Below are positions 33,401-42,064 of a DNA stretch of 64,000 nucleotides, in pieces. The first letter of the stretch is position 1. Every line of letters starts with the position of its first letter. The notes below the pieces were generated by a model. The model was given only the letters and a program-made list of their open reading frames with translations, was not told the DNA's origin and ran no database searches. This DNA is from Clostridium sp. UBA701 (GTDB lineage: Bacteria; Bacillota; Clostridia; Clostridiales; Clostridiaceae), in contig DBMJ01000011.1 of assembly GCA_002298125.1 (NCBI GenBank), forward strand, positions 434,001 through 498,000, read 5' to 3'. A program made the position numbers and the translations under genes.

Positions 33401-34275
33401 TCTAAGAGTCCCTTTTTTCTAAGCTCCTTCATCCCAATAACAGCCATATCCATAAGACTCATGTCTCTTTCTTCCTTATAGACATAATCTCTGCTGCTCA
33501 AATAACTTTCATAGGCTTCTTCAATGGGCTGTGAAAGAGGTCCTTTTTCTATTGAAACCTCATTAATTCTAGTACTAAAGGTAGTATGTCTACAGTGATC
33601 TGACCAATAGGTATCTATAACCTTAATCTCTGTTAAGGTAGGATTTCTCTTTTCAGTATGTTTAAAGTAATCCCTGCAAAATTTTAAGTCTTGAAGGCTC
33701 ATAGCCAAGCTGTACTCCCTGTGTATTGCTTTAAGCTCCTCCTCATTGTGGTTAGTAAAGTCATGTAAAGTTTCTACATTTTCAGGTGGCTTTATTTCTC
33801 TAATGAGTGTATTAGGCTTTTCTAAAGAAGCCTCTCTGCATTCCACAGGATTTATATAATAGCTTTTTATTCTTTCAAATTCCTGCTGACATGAAATACC
33901 CTCTAGCATTATGACCTTTGCGAAGTTCACCATTACTCCTTCTCTTTGAATGAGCAATTGTATGCATTGACAAGCTGAATCAGCTCTTTGATCGTATTGA
34001 CCTGGCAAATATTCTAGCGCAAATATTTTATATTTTTCATCCTGTACTATATCTTCCTCATATACATAATCAACGGTTTTTTCAGAAAAAATTATATCTC
34101 TGGCCTTTTCATATTCCTCTTTTGAAACCCCACTTATGTCATATCTGTTTAGTATTCTAAGGGATTTAAGCTTATAAATCCCCAGGTTTTCCTTTAAATC
34201 CATGAGCAGACCCTGGGCTTCAACGTCAAAGCTAGGCTTCTTTTCAACGAATAATCGTATTACACTATTCTCCAT
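30499..34275 (-). CDS. purL: Phosphoribosylformylglycinamidine synthase (single chain)
   Basis: The 1258-residue enzyme converts FGAR, glutamine and ATP to FGAM. Unlike the PurS-PurQ-PurL complex of Bacillus, all parts are fused. The N-terminal linker region covers about 1-180. Two AIR-synthetase-like halves follow, with FKNETHNHPTEIEPFGGA near residue 325 and GGKDSMSGSF near 785. The C-terminal glutaminase has the nucleophile in MLGICNGFQAL near 1115 and the His-Glu pair in VSHGEGRF. It is the first gene of the operon and is preceded by a guanine-type riboswitch. An AGGAGG box precedes the ATG. Confidence 0.97.
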   Translation of the reverse strand: MENSVIRLFVEKKPSFDVEAQGLLMDLKENLGIYKLKSLRILNRYDISGVSKEEYEKARDIIFSEKTVDYVYEEDIVQDEKYKIFALEYLPGQYDQRADSACQCIQLLIQREGVMVNFAKVIMLEGISCQQEFERIKSYYINPVECREASLEKPNTLIREIKPPENVETLHDFTNHNEEELKAIHREYSLAMSLQDLKFCRDYFKHTEKRNPTLTEIKVIDTYWSDHCRHTTFSTRINEVSIEKGPLSQPIEEAYESYLSSRDYVYKEERDMSLMDMAVIGMKELRKKGLLEDLDLSEEINACSIEIDVDVDNKSEKWLLMFKNETHNHPTEIEPFGGAATCLGGAIRDPLSGRAYVYQAMRVTGSGNPKTSIEATLKGKLPQRKITLGAAEGYSSYGNQIGIATGQVSELYDDGFVAKRMEVGAVIGAAPRENVIREVPAPGDVVILIGGRTGRDGCGGATGSSKEHDETSILSCGSEVQKGNAPTERKIQRLFRNPAASRMIKRCNDFGAGGVSVAIGELTDGIIINLDLVPKKYEGLDGTELAISESQERMAVVIAKDNAELFIELAREENLEATVTAVVTEDKRLKMLWRGTPIVDISRDFLNTNGVTQSTSVKVQTPPVKKNYFKILPKQADEETLSIKEAWLSNIQRLNICSEKGLAERFDSTIGASTVLMPFGGRYQATPAEGMAAKIPVLKGETKTASIMTYGYNPKIGKWSPFHGGLYSIVEAVAKVVAMGGDYRKIRLSLQEYFEKLGEDPIRWGKPFAALLGAIKAQKEFEIPAIGGKDSMSGSFKDMDVPPTLVAFAVETMKACNIISPEFKRAGSQVVFIPAIRDHMEVPDFNLLKKNYDLVRELIDAGKVISALSVRDGGISEAISKMCFGNRVGMRFVEDIDYKSLFNADYGSLILEIDRNINLEEAFSGIVYLPLGTTEESAVIRVRDEEISLDEAYECYEKPLEKIFKTKTKGINFNADIISFNSSTRRAAGASIATPRIFIPVFPGTNCEYDSRRAFERAGGRVDTLVFNNLTSKELEGSIDEMVKRINNSQIIMLPGGFSAGDEPDGSGKFIAAVFRNKRISEAVMELLKHRDGLMLGICNGFQALIKLGLVPYGEIVDIHEACPTLTYNSIGRHVSCMVRTKVVSNLSPWFNNVRVGDIHTVPVSHGEGRFVAGEEELKRLIKNGQIATQYVDLNGNPTYDMPYNPNGSIYAVEGITSPDGRILGKMAHSERTGENVAKNIPGDKDQRIFEAGINYFK

Positions 34276-34300
34276 GAATAATCCTCCTTCAAAATAGAAA

Positions 34301-34335
34301 TTCCACCCAAGACTATAGGTAAGTCCTGGGTGGAA
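34301..34335 (-). terminator. Riboswitch-controlled terminator before purL
   Basis: A 14-bp stem (TTCCACCCAGGACT with AGTCTTGGGTGGAA, one wobble) and a 7-base loop are followed by TTCTATTTT. The loop with the adjacent stem bases can instead pair with the 3' strand of the aptamer's P1 helix, which gives an antiterminator. Confidence 0.88.
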
Positions 34336-34447
34336 TCTTATATCTCAATTTAACTAAGCTTAACTTCAATATACTTACTTTGCAGAAGAAAAATTACTCA
34401 GCATAAATAAATGTATTGATTACAAAGCAAAGCTTAATTTTTGGACT

Positions 34448-34518
34448 CACCCATAGACGGAAAATTTAAGGTTTTCTCGTAGAGACTCCTGAACCATATT
34501 ATCAGGATTATATGGATG
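34448..34518 (-). promoter_or_regulatory. Purine riboswitch aptamer, guanine type, upstream of purL
   Basis: On the minus strand the conserved core is clear: ATATAATCCTGATAATATGG, a second arm with AGTCTCTACGAGAAAACC, and CCGTCTATGGGTG. P1 pairs 34511-34518 with 34448-34455 over 8 bp. The base two before the TATG of J3/1 is U, and the specificity position is C, which indicates guanine or hypoxanthine rather than adenine. Ligand binding would stabilise P1, free the terminator and switch off the purine operon. Confidence 0.93.
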
Positions 34519-34545
34519 GACTTTATTCAATTAGGTTATAGCTTT

Positions 34546-34574
34546 ATGTTATCACCTGCACTGGTAATAATCAA
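34546..34574 (-). promoter_or_regulatory. Promoter of the purine operon
   Basis: On the minus strand TTGATT (34569-34574) and TAACAT (34546-34551) are separated by 17 bases. They lie about 30 bases upstream of the aptamer. The stretch 34276-34674 holds no gene; it contains this promoter, the riboswitch, its terminator and the next gene's terminator. Confidence 0.6.
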
Positions 34575-34639
34575 TACATTTTATTAAATTATTTTTATAT
34601 TATTCGTATTATCATATATTATATACATTATTATATTAA

Positions 34640-34665
34640 TATAGTTCGGTATATAACGAACTATA
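34640..34665 (-). terminator. Probable terminator after the S41 peptidase gene
   Basis: TATAGTTCG pairs with CGAACTATA around an 8-base loop. The following minus-strand sequence TTAATATAATAAT is AT-rich but not a clean T-run. Confidence 0.55.
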
Positions 34666-34674
34666 CCTTCTAAC

Positions 34675-35856
34675 TCATTGGTTGTATATTATGTACTCAA
34701 AGCAGGGGTCTACATTTTTTACGTAATCACCAATATTGACTTCCTTGTGTATATCAGGCAAAAATGAAGGCATATTATCATCTTCAATGAGCTTATAATA
34801 CTTTGTAGAATAGCTAATAGTTAGCCCAGAATTCTTCAATCTAAACCTATTAACTTCTCCATAGCAATTTGGCTTTCCTCCACTTGGTTCTCCAAGAAAT
34901 ATTGCCTTGGTTTTTTCCTTGAAGGAATAGGCATTTAAAAGTGCAGAAGAAAAGGTTTCACGCCCAATTATTACGAAAAGAGAACCCCATTTATTTATTT
35001 TTTTACAGTTTTCAATTTCGCTTACAAATGGCTCAAGCAGAGTAGAATCCCCTCCAAAGTTATTTCTCATGTCCACCACAAGCTTCTCCACTTCACCCTC
35101 CTGGATAAATCCCATTAACTCTTTAGCAAATTTATCAAAGCTATAGTCACTTAGCTCTCTACAGGAATTATACTTAAAATACACTGTTTTATGCTCCTCT
35201 AAGTATTGAAACCAGTAGTTTTCATCTGACCTCCTCCTATAGTGGGGTAGCGTCTCTTCTTTTATGCCTTCATTTTTATATAAATTAATAGCCTCTCTTG
35301 CCTCTCTAATTGGCATTGCTTTCATATCAACATCCACCAGCATTCCACTGTTATTTTCATAGGTAATATTAAGACTTTTTATTTCATCTATTATCTCAAG
35401 TCCATATAATATCTCTACTGCAGGCAAATATTTTGGAAGCTGGGACCTTAAAAAGGAATCATTCTCTCTGGAAATTATAGAGCTTACTATTTTTATCACC
35501 TCATCTACGGGCATGCAATTTAAATGGGTGATTCTGCAATATTGCATTTGTGCATATTCGGGCAATGTATTGACAACATAGATGCCTTCTGAAAACCAAT
35601 ATAATTCCATAGGACATAAAAGACTAACTGGTAAGCTTATAAAGGTATGTGCATCCCCTATTAAAGCTGCCAGCTTCGCCACTCCTACACCAATTTCATA
35701 GTCATCTAAATATGCTGTTTTACTTTTTAAAGACTCTATTTCCTTTAAAAAAACCTCCTCCTCTAATTGAAAAAAGAGGTTTTTATGCTTTTTAGGAAGC
35801 TCACAGGCTAAGAATTCTATATCTTCTATCCATCCTTTTACTCTATCTTGCATCAT
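34675..35856 (-). CDS. S41 family (C-terminal-processing-like) peptidase
   Basis: The 393-residue protein has no signal peptide or PDZ domain that I can see. The C-terminal half has the S41 fold: VDMRNNFGGDSTLLEPFV near residue 245, a serine-containing GRETFSSALLNAYSF near 297 (candidate nucleophile) and LGEPSGGKPNCYGEVNRF near 320 (candidate Lys). The N-terminal half (KHKNLFFQ, YEIGVGVAKLAALIGDAHTF) resembles other clostridial intracellular S41 proteins. The substrate is unknown. An AGGAG box precedes tandem ATGs; the second, at 35853, is equally possible. Confidence 0.82.
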   Translation of the reverse strand: MMQDRVKGWIEDIEFLACELPKKHKNLFFQLEEEVFLKEIESLKSKTAYLDDYEIGVGVAKLAALIGDAHTFISLPVSLLCPMELYWFSEGIYVVNTLPEYAQMQYCRITHLNCMPVDEVIKIVSSIISRENDSFLRSQLPKYLPAVEILYGLEIIDEIKSLNITYENNSGMLVDVDMKAMPIREAREAINLYKNEGIKEETLPHYRRRSDENYWFQYLEEHKTVYFKYNSCRELSDYSFDKFAKELMGFIQEGEVEKLVVDMRNNFGGDSTLLEPFVSEIENCKKINKWGSLFVIIGRETFSSALLNAYSFKEKTKAIFLGEPSGGKPNCYGEVNRFRLKNSGLTISYSTKYYKLIEDDNMPSFLPDIHKEVNIGDYVKNVDPCFEYIIYNQ

Positions 35857-35898
35857 ATATTATCTCCTTGTTCCTTCATCAGTGAGTGCATTATAGTT

Positions 35899-37542
35899 TT
35901 AATAGCTCCCACTTTTATTTCTATGAAAAACCAATCTGCCTCCTAAGAAGGTCATATCCACTTTCACCTCTAGGATTTTTTCAGGCTGTATTTCAAAAAT
36001 ATTCTCTGAAAGCACCACCATATCTGCCAGCTTTCCCACAGTAATAGAGCCTTTAATATTATCCTCAAAGGATGCATAAGCCCCTCCCATGGTGTAATTA
36101 TAAACAGCCTCTTCCACAGTTATCCTCTCTTGTGGATTAAATCCTCCTTCAGGGTATCCATTTAGATCCTTTCTAGTAACTGCACAATAAATATTGGGCA
36201 TGGTATCTAAGGCTTCCACAGGACAATCTGTACCAAGTCCTATATGCACGCCGCTATTTATCATGGTTTTAAAAGCATAGGTTTTAGCTGCCTTTTCTCT
36301 TCCAATCCTATCCTCTACTATATGAAGGTCATAATGCAGAAAAATTGGTTGAATATGGGCAATTACCTGGAGCTCCTTAAACTTTTCAAGCAGTAGCTCA
36401 TCTGTTATTTGACAGTGTACAATAGAATGCCTGTGGTCTTCTCTATAGTTATTCCTTAGGGCTTTTTCTATACTATCAAAGGCCATATACATGGCTCTAT
36501 CACCAATACAGTGGATCGCCAGCTGCATTCCTGCATTATGAGCAGTTTCAACAAGCCTATCTAATTCCTCCTGAGTATAGGTTGTTATACCTTTATTTGA
36601 CGTATCATCGGCATAGGCCTCACAAAGAGCGGCGGTTCTAGCTCCTAAAGAGCCGTCTGAAAGCAGCTTAAGAGGTCCTAGCTTAAAGCACTCATCACCA
36701 TAACCTGTGTAAAATCCCTGCTCAATAAAATCCTCCAACACAGTAAGCCTTGATAATAGACACTGTTCATAGATTCTTAAAGTTAGTTCCCCGCTTTCAT
36801 GGAGTTCTTTATATGCTTTAATCATGGTTTTATAGCTCTCACCTGGGAGCTGCTCTAAATCATCAGTTTGAACTGAAGTTAGTCCCTTGCTATTTGCATA
36901 GGTGGCAGCTTCCTTGATAATAGCTTTTATTTCATTAATATCAGGCTTTGGAATAATGTTATATATCAAATTAAGAGCATTTTCTCTAAAAATCCCCAGT
37001 GGTTCCCCTGCTTCATCCCTATCAAAATGTCCGCCTTCAACCTGCTCACTGTCTCTCTTAATACCTGCCAGCTCAAGTGCCTTACTGTTTACTACACACA
37101 CATGCCCACAAGCTCTCGTTAATACAATAGGGTGCTTTGTAGAAATCCTATCTAAGTCATATCTATTGGGGAATCTATTATCTCCAATAAAATAATCATG
37201 ATTCCATCCCCTGCCCTTTACCCATTTGCCTTCCTTTATATCCTTTTCTTTAATAAAATTCTCAGCCTTAATTACGATGTCCTCAATGGATTTTGTATCA
37301 CTTAGGTTAAGCATCTGTAGACTGTTTCCAAATCCAAATAGATGCATATGGCTATCATTAAAGCCTGGTAAAAGCAGCCTTCCCATAAGGTCAAATATTT
37401 CTATATTTCCCTTTGCCTGAGCTAATACCTCTTCATTACTTCCAACTACCACAAACCTTCCATTTTCTATGCCTACAGCCTCAGCTATAGGCTGTGACTT
37501 ATCCATGGTATGTATTTTTGCATTAATTATAGCTGTGTCCAT
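35899..37542 (-). CDS. YtcJ-type amidohydrolase family protein
   Basis: The product of about 547 residues belongs to the amidohydrolase superfamily (Amidohydro_3). The metal site residues are in NDSHMHLFGFG near residue 64, AIHCIGDRAMYMAF near 342, SIVHCQIT near 375 and GLGTDCPVEALDTMPN near 440. The beta-sandwich composite domain is split between both ends (FLLPGFND, VGKLADMVVL). Substrates of this subgroup are diverse and mostly unknown. The ATG at 37542 has GGAGAG 6 bases upstream and is better than 37548. Confidence 0.88.
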   Translation of the reverse strand: MDTAIINAKIHTMDKSQPIAEAVGIENGRFVVVGSNEEVLAQAKGNIEIFDLMGRLLLPGFNDSHMHLFGFGNSLQMLNLSDTKSIEDIVIKAENFIKEKDIKEGKWVKGRGWNHDYFIGDNRFPNRYDLDRISTKHPIVLTRACGHVCVVNSKALELAGIKRDSEQVEGGHFDRDEAGEPLGIFRENALNLIYNIIPKPDINEIKAIIKEAATYANSKGLTSVQTDDLEQLPGESYKTMIKAYKELHESGELTLRIYEQCLLSRLTVLEDFIEQGFYTGYGDECFKLGPLKLLSDGSLGARTAALCEAYADDTSNKGITTYTQEELDRLVETAHNAGMQLAIHCIGDRAMYMAFDSIEKALRNNYREDHRHSIVHCQITDELLLEKFKELQVIAHIQPIFLHYDLHIVEDRIGREKAAKTYAFKTMINSGVHIGLGTDCPVEALDTMPNIYCAVTRKDLNGYPEGGFNPQERITVEEAVYNYTMGGAYASFEDNIKGSITVGKLADMVVLSENIFEIQPEKILEVKVDMTFLGGRLVFHRNKSGSY

Positions 37543-37634
37543 CTTCATCTCTCCAATCTCATATCCTGCTTTTTAAGGAAAGCACTTATCTATATTCTAC
37601 TATAACTCACCTAAATTTATCTTGTCTTTTTTAA

Positions 37635-37677
37635 AAATAGAGTCCAGAATAACGCTTTATTATCCTGGGCTCTATTT
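37635..37677 (-). terminator. Terminator after the catalase gene
   Basis: AAATAGAGCCCAGGATAA pairs with a partly matched TTATTCTGGACTCTATTT arm on the minus strand, and Ts follow. It is a long, strong hairpin. Confidence 0.85.
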
Positions 37678-37692
37678 ATCTTTAATGTGTGG

Positions 37693-39138
37693 TTATAGCT
37701 TTAACCCTTGGGAAATTCTACTTCCAAGCTCCGTGTCTGCCTTCATGAAGTTTGAAACCATCCTCTCTTGGATTGGCTTAAGGGCATAGCATAGGTCTTC
37801 TACAATGTTTGAAACCAAGTGGTCCTTTTCAACTGCTGTCATAGAACGATATCTGTCACCTGCTTGAGTAAAATCATCTGCCATTACCTTCATCCTTACT
37901 TCTCTGCCTTCCACATAAGGCTCCTCTGGGATTCCTATTTCAGGGGCCTGCATAGGTATCCCTCCCCCTAAGGTATTAGGGTAATAATTTGCAGTACCCC
38001 TATTTGGCATTATTTGCATAAAGCCATCCTGTTGATTGTTGTGAACTGGTACCACAGGGCGATTTATTGGAAGCTCCAAATAATTTGAACCTAATCTATA
38101 TCTTTGGGTATCCCCATATGAAAATACTCTTCCCTGAAGTAGCTTGTCATTTGAAAAATCAATACCTGGAACTATTGCTGCAGGGCAAAAGGCGGATTGT
38201 TCTACTTCAGCAAAGAAGTTTTCAGGATTTCTATTTAAAACCATAACCCCTACAGGCATCAGTGGGAATTTGTCTTCTGGCCAGGTTTTAGTGGCATCTA
38301 AGGGATCAAAATCCTGCATGCATTCCTCTCCTATGTCCATAATTTGAACTAACAGCTCATATTCTACAGTTTTTCCACAGGCCAAAGTGTCAAACAAATC
38401 TCTACTTGCAATGTCCGGGTCAATTCCAGCTAGCATTGTTGCTTCCTTGCCATCAATATTTTGGATTCCACCTAGAGGCTTCCAATGGTATTTAATTAAA
38501 AATGCACACCCCTCTGCGTTAACCCATTTATAGGTATTTACCCCGAAGCCCTGTATAAACCTGTAGCTTTTAATGGTACCAACATCTGAAAACAACCAGG
38601 TTAGCATATGTGTTGCCTCAGGAGTTAAGGACATAAAATCCCAAAACCTAGTGTTTTTTCCCGAGTCAGCTGGTATGTTAGAAACAGGATCAGGCTTTAG
38701 GGCATGAACTAAATCCGGAAACTTTATGGCATCTCTAATAAAAAACACTGGAATATCATTGCCAACTAGGTCATAATTGCCATCCTCCGTATAGAACTTT
38801 ACTGCAAAGCCTCTAACATCTCTTACAGTATCTGCTATACCCTTTGAACCTACCACCACTGAAAATCTTACAAAAACAGGAGTTTTAACCTCTGGATCTT
38901 GTAAAAATTTTGCCTTTGTATAGGGGGCCATGGATTTATATACTTTAAAATACCCATGTGCTCCAGCTCCCTTTGCATGAACTACCCTCTCAGGAATTCT
39001 TTCCCTATCAAAATGAGCAAGCTTTTCAATAAAAACTATGTCCTGAAGTAGCGTTGGTCCTCTTTGTCCCACAGTTAATGAATTCTGGTCATCTGTAACA
39101 GGCTCCCCCTGATTTGTTGTAAGGTACCTATCCTTCAT
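37693..39138 (-). CDS. Catalase (monofunctional, heme)
   Basis: The 481-residue enzyme decomposes hydrogen peroxide. The catalytic His lies in RERIPERVVHAKGAGAHG near residue 53, the distal Asn in GNDIPVFFIRDA near 126, and the proximal heme Tyr in YGDTQRYRLGSNYLE near 336. The length fits the small-subunit clade. It has no catalase-peroxidase features. A heme catalase in an otherwise anaerobic gene setting points to aerotolerance or oxidative defence. A GAGAGGAG box precedes the ATG. I saw no convincing PerR box. Confidence 0.96.
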   Translation of the reverse strand: MKDRYLTTNQGEPVTDDQNSLTVGQRGPTLLQDIVFIEKLAHFDRERIPERVVHAKGAGAHGYFKVYKSMAPYTKAKFLQDPEVKTPVFVRFSVVVGSKGIADTVRDVRGFAVKFYTEDGNYDLVGNDIPVFFIRDAIKFPDLVHALKPDPVSNIPADSGKNTRFWDFMSLTPEATHMLTWLFSDVGTIKSYRFIQGFGVNTYKWVNAEGCAFLIKYHWKPLGGIQNIDGKEATMLAGIDPDIASRDLFDTLACGKTVEYELLVQIMDIGEECMQDFDPLDATKTWPEDKFPLMPVGVMVLNRNPENFFAEVEQSAFCPAAIVPGIDFSNDKLLQGRVFSYGDTQRYRLGSNYLELPINRPVVPVHNNQQDGFMQIMPNRGTANYYPNTLGGGIPMQAPEIGIPEEPYVEGREVRMKVMADDFTQAGDRYRSMTAVEKDHLVSNIVEDLCYALKPIQERMVSNFMKADTELGSRISQGLKL

Positions 39139-39277
39139 TTTATTCTCCTCTCATAAAATTAATAAAGCTCAAAAAAACCTCTTAGATTATAATATGAAAA
39201 GAAAAGGGAAACTGTTAATACTTTCTTGCATAATTTCATTATTTAGTGCTACTCTTTTATTATAAAGGAGTGATTAT

Positions 39278-41821
39278 ATGTCGGATTTAAAACAAAAATT
39301 CTGGAGTGTACCAACAGAAACTATATTAAATGAGCTTCATAGCAGCACAGCTGGCCTATCAACCAATGATGCTGAAAAAAGGCTGGAAACCTATGGTTCA
39401 AATTCCATTAAACCAAAGAAAAGCAACAGTGCCTTTAAACTGCTCCTATCACAATTTAACAGCCCTATAATCATGATTTTATTTTTCGCCATTGGACTTT
39501 CCTTTTATCTCCATGATACTGCAGATGCTATTATTATCCTTACCATTGTACTAATAAGTGGGGTCCTTGGCTTCTGGCAGGAGTATGGCGCCAATAGTGC
39601 AGTAGAAAAGCTGCTTTCAATAGTTCAAATAAAGGCCTCAGTGCTTCGAGACAATAAGCCCTGTGAAGTATCGGTAGAGGAAATAGTGCCTGGAGATATA
39701 TTAATTCTTAAGGCAGGAGCTGTTATACCTGGGGATGGTCTTATAATAGAATCAGACTCTCTGTTTATAGACGAAGCAACTCTTACAGGGGAAACTTATC
39801 CTGTGGAGAAGCAGGTAGGGCTTTTACCCATAGAGACTTCACTAAGTGAGAGGCGAAACTCTCTATGGATGGGAACTCATGTAATAAGCGGAACAGCTAA
39901 GGCATTAGTCATAAGCACAGGAAAGGACACAGAGTTTGGAAAGATATCAGAAAGGTTGAAGCTTAGACCTTCTGAAACAGAATTTGAGCGTGGAGTAAGG
40001 CGCTTTGGTTATTTCCTAATGGAAGTCACATTAATTTTAGTTATAGCAATATTTGCAATCAATGTATTATTAAATCGCCCAGCTCTAGATTCCTTTTTAT
40101 TTTCACTTGCTCTTGCTGTTGGACTTACTCCTCAGCTGCTACCTGCAATTATCAGTATTAATCTTGCCCATGGAGCTAAGTCCATGGCTAAGGGGAACGT
40201 TATTGTAAAACGTCTATCCTCCATTGAAAACTTTGGCAGTATGAACGTACTATGTTCTGATAAAACCGGAACTCTTACAGATGGTACAGTCCGCCTTCAA
40301 TCCACCCTGGATTTAAAGGGCAGAGAAAGTGACAAGGTACTTCTATATGCCTATTTAAATGCTTATTTTGAATCAGGCTTTATTAATCCTATAGATGAAG
40401 CTATTAGAAGCCATAAAAAATTTAATACAGACAACTATACTAAACAAGATGAGCTTCCTTATGATTTCATAAGGAAAAGATTGAGTGTTCTTATTACAGA
40501 AAAGGATATGTCAGGTGATGGACCCTTGAAGCACTTGATGATTACAAAGGGTGCTTTAAAAAATGTATTATCTGTTTGTACTAGTGCAGAGATTGAAGAT
40601 GGTAAAATAGTGGATCTCTTAAGTGTGCAAGAAGAAATTGAAAGGCAATACGAGGAATACAGCAATAAGGGCTTTAGAACCTTGGGTGTCTGCTACAAAA
40701 TTATTGATACACAATCCACCATTGAAGATGAGCATGAGTGCGACATGGTGTTTTTAGGCTTTATTACCCTCTTTGACCCACTTAAACCAAGTATCCTAAA
40801 TACCATTGACAGCCTTAGGAATCTTGGTATCTCACTCAAAATTATCACCGGTGATAACAGGCTTATTGCAGCTAATGTTGTGAAGCAAATGGGCATTGAA
40901 AATGCGCGTATTTTAACTGGACCTGAAATTCATAACCTCAGTGATGGAGCCCTTCTTAAAAGAGTACCCCAGGTATCTGTGTTTGCTGAGGTGGAGCCAA
41001 ATGAAAAAGAACGTATTATAATCGCCCTTAAGAAAGCCGGTTTTGTAGTTGGTTACATGGGGGATGGAATAAACGATGCCTCTGCTCTTCATGCAGCCGA
41101 TGTAAGCATTTCCGTGGATAGTGCTGTGGATGTAGCAAAGGAGGCAGCAGACATAGTGCTTCTAGAAAAAGACCTAGACGTGCTTATTAATGGAGTAAAG
41201 GCTGGCAGGGTAACCTTCGCCAATACACTTAAATACGTGTTTATGGCCACTAGTGCAAACTTTGGAAACATGTTTAGTATGGCAGGTGCTTCCTTGTTTC
41301 TTCCTTTTCTACCCCTTATGCCAAAGCAAATATTATTAACTAATCTACTGACGGATTTTCCTGAGATGACCATAGCCACAGACTCAGTTGACAAGGAGCT
41401 CATGATGGTACCTAGGCGATGGGATATAAGCTTCATAAGAAAATTTATGCTCACCTTTGGGTTAATAAGCTCAGTTTTTGATTATATCACCTTTGCAGTG
41501 CTCCTATTCCTGGTAAAGGCTTCAGACTTACAATTTAGAACCGGTTGGTTTGTTGAATCTGTTGTATCCGCTGCACTTATTGTACTGGTTGTAAGGAGCA
41601 GGAAACCTTTTTTCAAGAGTATCCCTGGAAAATATCTATCCCTTTCCACCTTGATTGTTGTGCTTGTGACCCTAATCATCCCTTATTCACCTCTTGCTGG
41701 CATCTTTGGGTTTGAGCCGCTTCCTCTGTGGATATTGGCAGTGCTAGCTTTAATAGTAGCATTATATATTATATCTGCAGAAATAGTTAAAAAGATATTC
41801 TATAAGATTATAAAATTCTAA
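39278..41821 (+). CDS. P-type ATPase, MgtA-like cation importer
   Basis: The 847-residue membrane pump has a cation-transporting ATPase N-terminal domain and about ten membrane spans. The dephosphorylation loop is LTGETYPVEK near 163, and the phosphorylation site DKTGTLTDG has its Asp near residue 328. The hinge is TGDNRLIAANVVKQMG near 525, with MGDGINDASALHAADVSI near 590. The segment VGLTPQLLPAIISINLAHGA resembles Mg2+-importing MgtA/MgtB proteins, so magnesium is the likely substrate, though other cations are possible. An AAAGGAGTG box precedes the ATG. No M-box riboswitch is seen upstream. Confidence 0.85.
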   Translation: MSDLKQKFWSVPTETILNELHSSTAGLSTNDAEKRLETYGSNSIKPKKSNSAFKLLLSQFNSPIIMILFFAIGLSFYLHDTADAIIILTIVLISGVLGFWQEYGANSAVEKLLSIVQIKASVLRDNKPCEVSVEEIVPGDILILKAGAVIPGDGLIIESDSLFIDEATLTGETYPVEKQVGLLPIETSLSERRNSLWMGTHVISGTAKALVISTGKDTEFGKISERLKLRPSETEFERGVRRFGYFLMEVTLILVIAIFAINVLLNRPALDSFLFSLALAVGLTPQLLPAIISINLAHGAKSMAKGNVIVKRLSSIENFGSMNVLCSDKTGTLTDGTVRLQSTLDLKGRESDKVLLYAYLNAYFESGFINPIDEAIRSHKKFNTDNYTKQDELPYDFIRKRLSVLITEKDMSGDGPLKHLMITKGALKNVLSVCTSAEIEDGKIVDLLSVQEEIERQYEEYSNKGFRTLGVCYKIIDTQSTIEDEHECDMVFLGFITLFDPLKPSILNTIDSLRNLGISLKIITGDNRLIAANVVKQMGIENARILTGPEIHNLSDGALLKRVPQVSVFAEVEPNEKERIIIALKKAGFVVGYMGDGINDASALHAADVSISVDSAVDVAKEAADIVLLEKDLDVLINGVKAGRVTFANTLKYVFMATSANFGNMFSMAGASLFLPFLPLMPKQILLTNLLTDFPEMTIATDSVDKELMMVPRRWDISFIRKFMLTFGLISSVFDYITFAVLLFLVKASDLQFRTGWFVESVVSAALIVLVVRSRKPFFKSIPGKYLSLSTLIVVLVTLIIPYSPLAGIFGFEPLPLWILAVLALIVALYIISAEIVKKIFYKIIKF

Positions 41822-41825
41822 ATAG

Positions 41826-41864
41826 AAAAAAGCTGTTGAAATAATTTGTTTCAACAGCTTTTTT
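41826..41864. terminator. Bidirectional terminator after the P-type ATPase gene
   Basis: AAAAAAGCTGTTGAAA pairs with TTTCAACAGCTTTTTT around a short loop. It serves the ATPase gene and the convergent 48-residue gene. Confidence 0.9.
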
Positions 41865-41867
41865 ATT

Positions 41868-42014
41868 TTAAGCTTCTTTCATAACCATTAAGAAATAGTC
41901 TGTTCCAAACTCGTTATTAAACTGCTTTTCAATTTCTCTAAGCTTCTTTTCTGCACCTTCATGTAGTTCTGCATACTTAAGATTTTTTGCTACTCCTTTT
42001 GAATGATTCTCCAT
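41868..42014 (-). CDS. 48-residue uncharacterised protein
   Basis: The minus strand has an ATG at 42014 preceded by GAGGTGATATAT, 48 sense codons and a TAA at 41868-41870. The peptide starts MENHSKGVAKNLKYAELHEG and ends FLMVMKEA. It is charged, probably helical, and has no signal peptide. The strong ribosome binding site and a terminator 4 bases after the stop make it a credible gene. I recognise no family. It follows the EamA gene by about 50 bases and may share its transcript. Confidence 0.65.
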   Translation of the reverse strand: MENHSKGVAKNLKYAELHEGAEKKLREIEKQFNNEFGTDYFLMVMKEA

Positions 42015-42064
42015 ATATATCACCTCGACTTAGTTATCCCCAAGGTTTCTACTAAATATGTACC

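Noticed and set aside
39139..39277. A PerR box upstream of the catalase gene
   Set aside because: Only one TTATAAT half-site is present, and the second half does not match the ATTATAA consensus.
39139..39277. An M-box magnesium riboswitch before the MgtA-like gene
   Set aside because: The spacer of about 140 bases, shared with the catalase gene's control region, shows no M-box core and no terminator.
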